Source: an uncultured Alphaproteobacteria bacterium
GTDB lineage: Bacteria; Pseudomonadota; Alphaproteobacteria; HIMB59; GCA-002718135
Length of the DNA stretch: 37,947 nt
NCBI GenBank assembly: GCA_902589095.1
Contig: CACIRR010000007.1
Location: 1 to 37,947 of the forward strand
Direction: 5' to 3'
Positions 36,562-37,947 of this stretch are shown piece by piece. A model generated the notes under the pieces. The model had not been told where the DNA came from and made no database searches. It saw only the letters and a list, made by a program, of their open reading frames with translations. A program made the position numbers and the translations under genes. Each line of letters begins with the position of its first letter. Position 1 is the first letter of the stretch.

Positions 36562-37263
36562 AAGTTCATTAAAATTTAACTCTTCAACTCTTTTATTTAA
36601 TATTTCTTTATTTATTGAAGAAATATGAGGTATTTTATTTTTTAATCTTTTTCTTTTGTTACCAAAAATAATATTTAAAAAATTAAAAAGTTTTTTTTGA
36701 TCTATATTATTTTTCTTAAGTTTAAATTCTACTACTTTAGATTGCACTTTAGGTTTTGGATAAAAAACCTTATTACTTACATCAAATAAGACTGTGTATT
36801 CACAGCAAATTTTTATTATGAATTTATACTTATTAATTTTTTCTTTTCTATAATCAAATTTTATAGCTAATTCTTTTTGTATCATACAAATTAAATTTTT
36901 TATATTTTTATTATAAAATATTAATTTCATAATTATTTTAGTACTAATATTGTAGGGAAGATTTGAAATAATTTTGAAATTTTTTAATTTTGTAAAATCG
37001 TATTTTAATACATCATTATTTATTATTTCCATTCTTTCTTGATTTTTAAATTTATTTTTAAGAAATTTGAATATCTCCAAATCTTTTTCTATTATGATCA
37101 GTTTTTTTGGTTTTTTTCTTAAAATATGATCTGTCATACCTCCATATCCTGGGCCAATTTCAACTATATTTTCGTCTTTAATATTAGTTTGTTTTATAAT
37201 TTTTTTTATTATGTTTTGATCAATGAGAAAGTTTTGACCTAGAGATTTTTTTGGCTCTTTCAT
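36538..37263 (-). CDS. rsmA: 16S rRNA (adenine1518-N6/adenine1519-N6)-dimethyltransferase
   Basis: KKSLGQNFLIDQNIIKKI; NIVEIGPGYGGMTDHIL; IISNLPYNISTKIIMKL; VFYPKPKVQSKVV. Confidence 0.96.
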   Translation of the reverse strand: MKEPKKSLGQNFLIDQNIIKKIIKQTNIKDENIVEIGPGYGGMTDHILRKKPKKLIIIEKDLEIFKFLKNKFKNQERMEIINNDVLKYDFTKLKNFKIISNLPYNISTKIIMKLIFYNKNIKNLICMIQKELAIKFDYRKEKINKYKFIIKICCEYTVLFDVSNKVFYPKPKVQSKVVEFKLKKNNIDQKKLFNFLNIIFGNKRKRLKNKIPHISSINKEILNKRVEELNFNELLEIYKFF

Positions 37264-37947
37264 TTTTCTTTCTGTTTAGAGATATTTTTTTTAATAACTT
37301 AAAACTATTGAATACTCCTTTGGGAGATATTTTTTTATTTCCTACCATATCGTAAGCTGTTCCATGATCAGGTGAAACTCTAATTATATCTAAATTTGAA
37401 GTAAAATTAACTCCTGAGTAGTTAGAAATAATTTTAAATGGGATAAGTGCTTGATCATGATAAGTAAATATAAAACAATTATATTTTTTTAAATTTTTTT
37501 TATTAACTATCGCATCTGGGGAAATTGGTCCATCAACTTCTATTTTTAACTTATTAAGTTTCTTTATTATTGGCTTAAGTAAAATATCATCTTCTTGACT
37601 AATAATTCCATTTTCACCACAGTGAGGATTTATTCCAGCCATTATAAATTTTGGTTTTTTTATTCCAAAGTCTGTAATTATAGTTTGATTTAAACTTTTA
37701 ATTTTTTTAAGAAGTTTATCAGTTTGCTTAAGCTCGCTGGATACTTTTTTAAGTTCCAAATGTATTGTTAATGGCACAAAATAGATATTATTATAAGCAA
37801 AAATCATATTTGAAATTTTCTTTCCATCTTTTTTAGTAAAGAAAGTAGTCTGATCTATAAATTTTGAATTAAGTATATTTATTTTTTTTTTATTAATCGG
37901 AAGAGTAACCAAGCCTTGAAAAAATTTATTTTTTACTAGATTATAAC
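37220..37947 (-). CDS. pdxA: 4-hydroxythreonine-4-phosphate dehydrogenase, N-terminus truncated by the window edge
   Basis: MAGINPHCGENGIISQEDD; YHDQALIPFKI; RVSPDHGTAYDMVG. The listed start is only an internal TTG at 37912; the frame stays open to the window end (..YNLVKNKFFQGLVTLPINKKKIN). Confidence 0.95.
   Translation of the reverse strand, partial: YNLVKNKFFQGLVTLPINKKKINILNSKFIDQTTFFTKKDGKKISNMIFAYNNIYFVPLTIHLELKKVSSELKQTDKLLKKIKSLNQTIITDFGIKKPKFIMAGINPHCGENGIISQEDDILLKPIIKKLNKLKIEVDGPISPDAIVNKKNLKKYNCFIFTYHDQALIPFKIISNYSGVNFTSNLDIIRVSPDHGTAYDMVGNKKISPKGVFNSFKLLKKISLNRKKNERAKKISRSKLSH

Noticed and set aside
1-37947. Mobile elements, prophage, CRISPR arrays, defence or toxin-antitoxin systems, inteins in recA/dnaB
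   Set aside because: None seen: no transposase/integrase motifs, no regularly spaced repeats, and RecA and DnaB are of normal length with uninterrupted motifs.

Overview
The window is a dense, AT-rich, core-genome segment whose gene content and gene order look like a streamlined alphaproteobacterium. That assignment is inferred from alpha-type neighbourhoods such as recA-alaS-icd, fabD-fabG-acpP-fabF-mltG-gmk facing rsmA-pdxA, rpsF-rpsR-rplI-dnaB and bolA-grxD, plus the alpha-typical families DUF2794 and DUF3553. I support about 42 protein genes, including rpsD (5' truncated by the window) and pdxA (N-terminus truncated by the window). I also support one tRNA-Leu(UAA), one clear intrinsic terminator after recA, and an alphaproteobacterial-type LexA box (GAAC-N7-GAAC) upstream of recA. 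I found no CRISPR array, transposase, prophage, integrase or toxin-antitoxin module, and no obvious novel multi-gene system. The points worth a second look are mostly architectural: all seven convergent gene junctions overlap or nearly touch, several -10-like elements sit so close to start codons that leaderless mRNAs are predicted, and a tRNA is wedged into an mRNA gene string. There are also operon-compaction scars (purB-bolA, rlmE-guaA, mltG-gmk), a stand-alone DUF3553/Tudor-like protein next to dksA, and unusual insertions in two RND-superfamily proteins. Nothing was searched against databases; all family calls come from motifs and recall.
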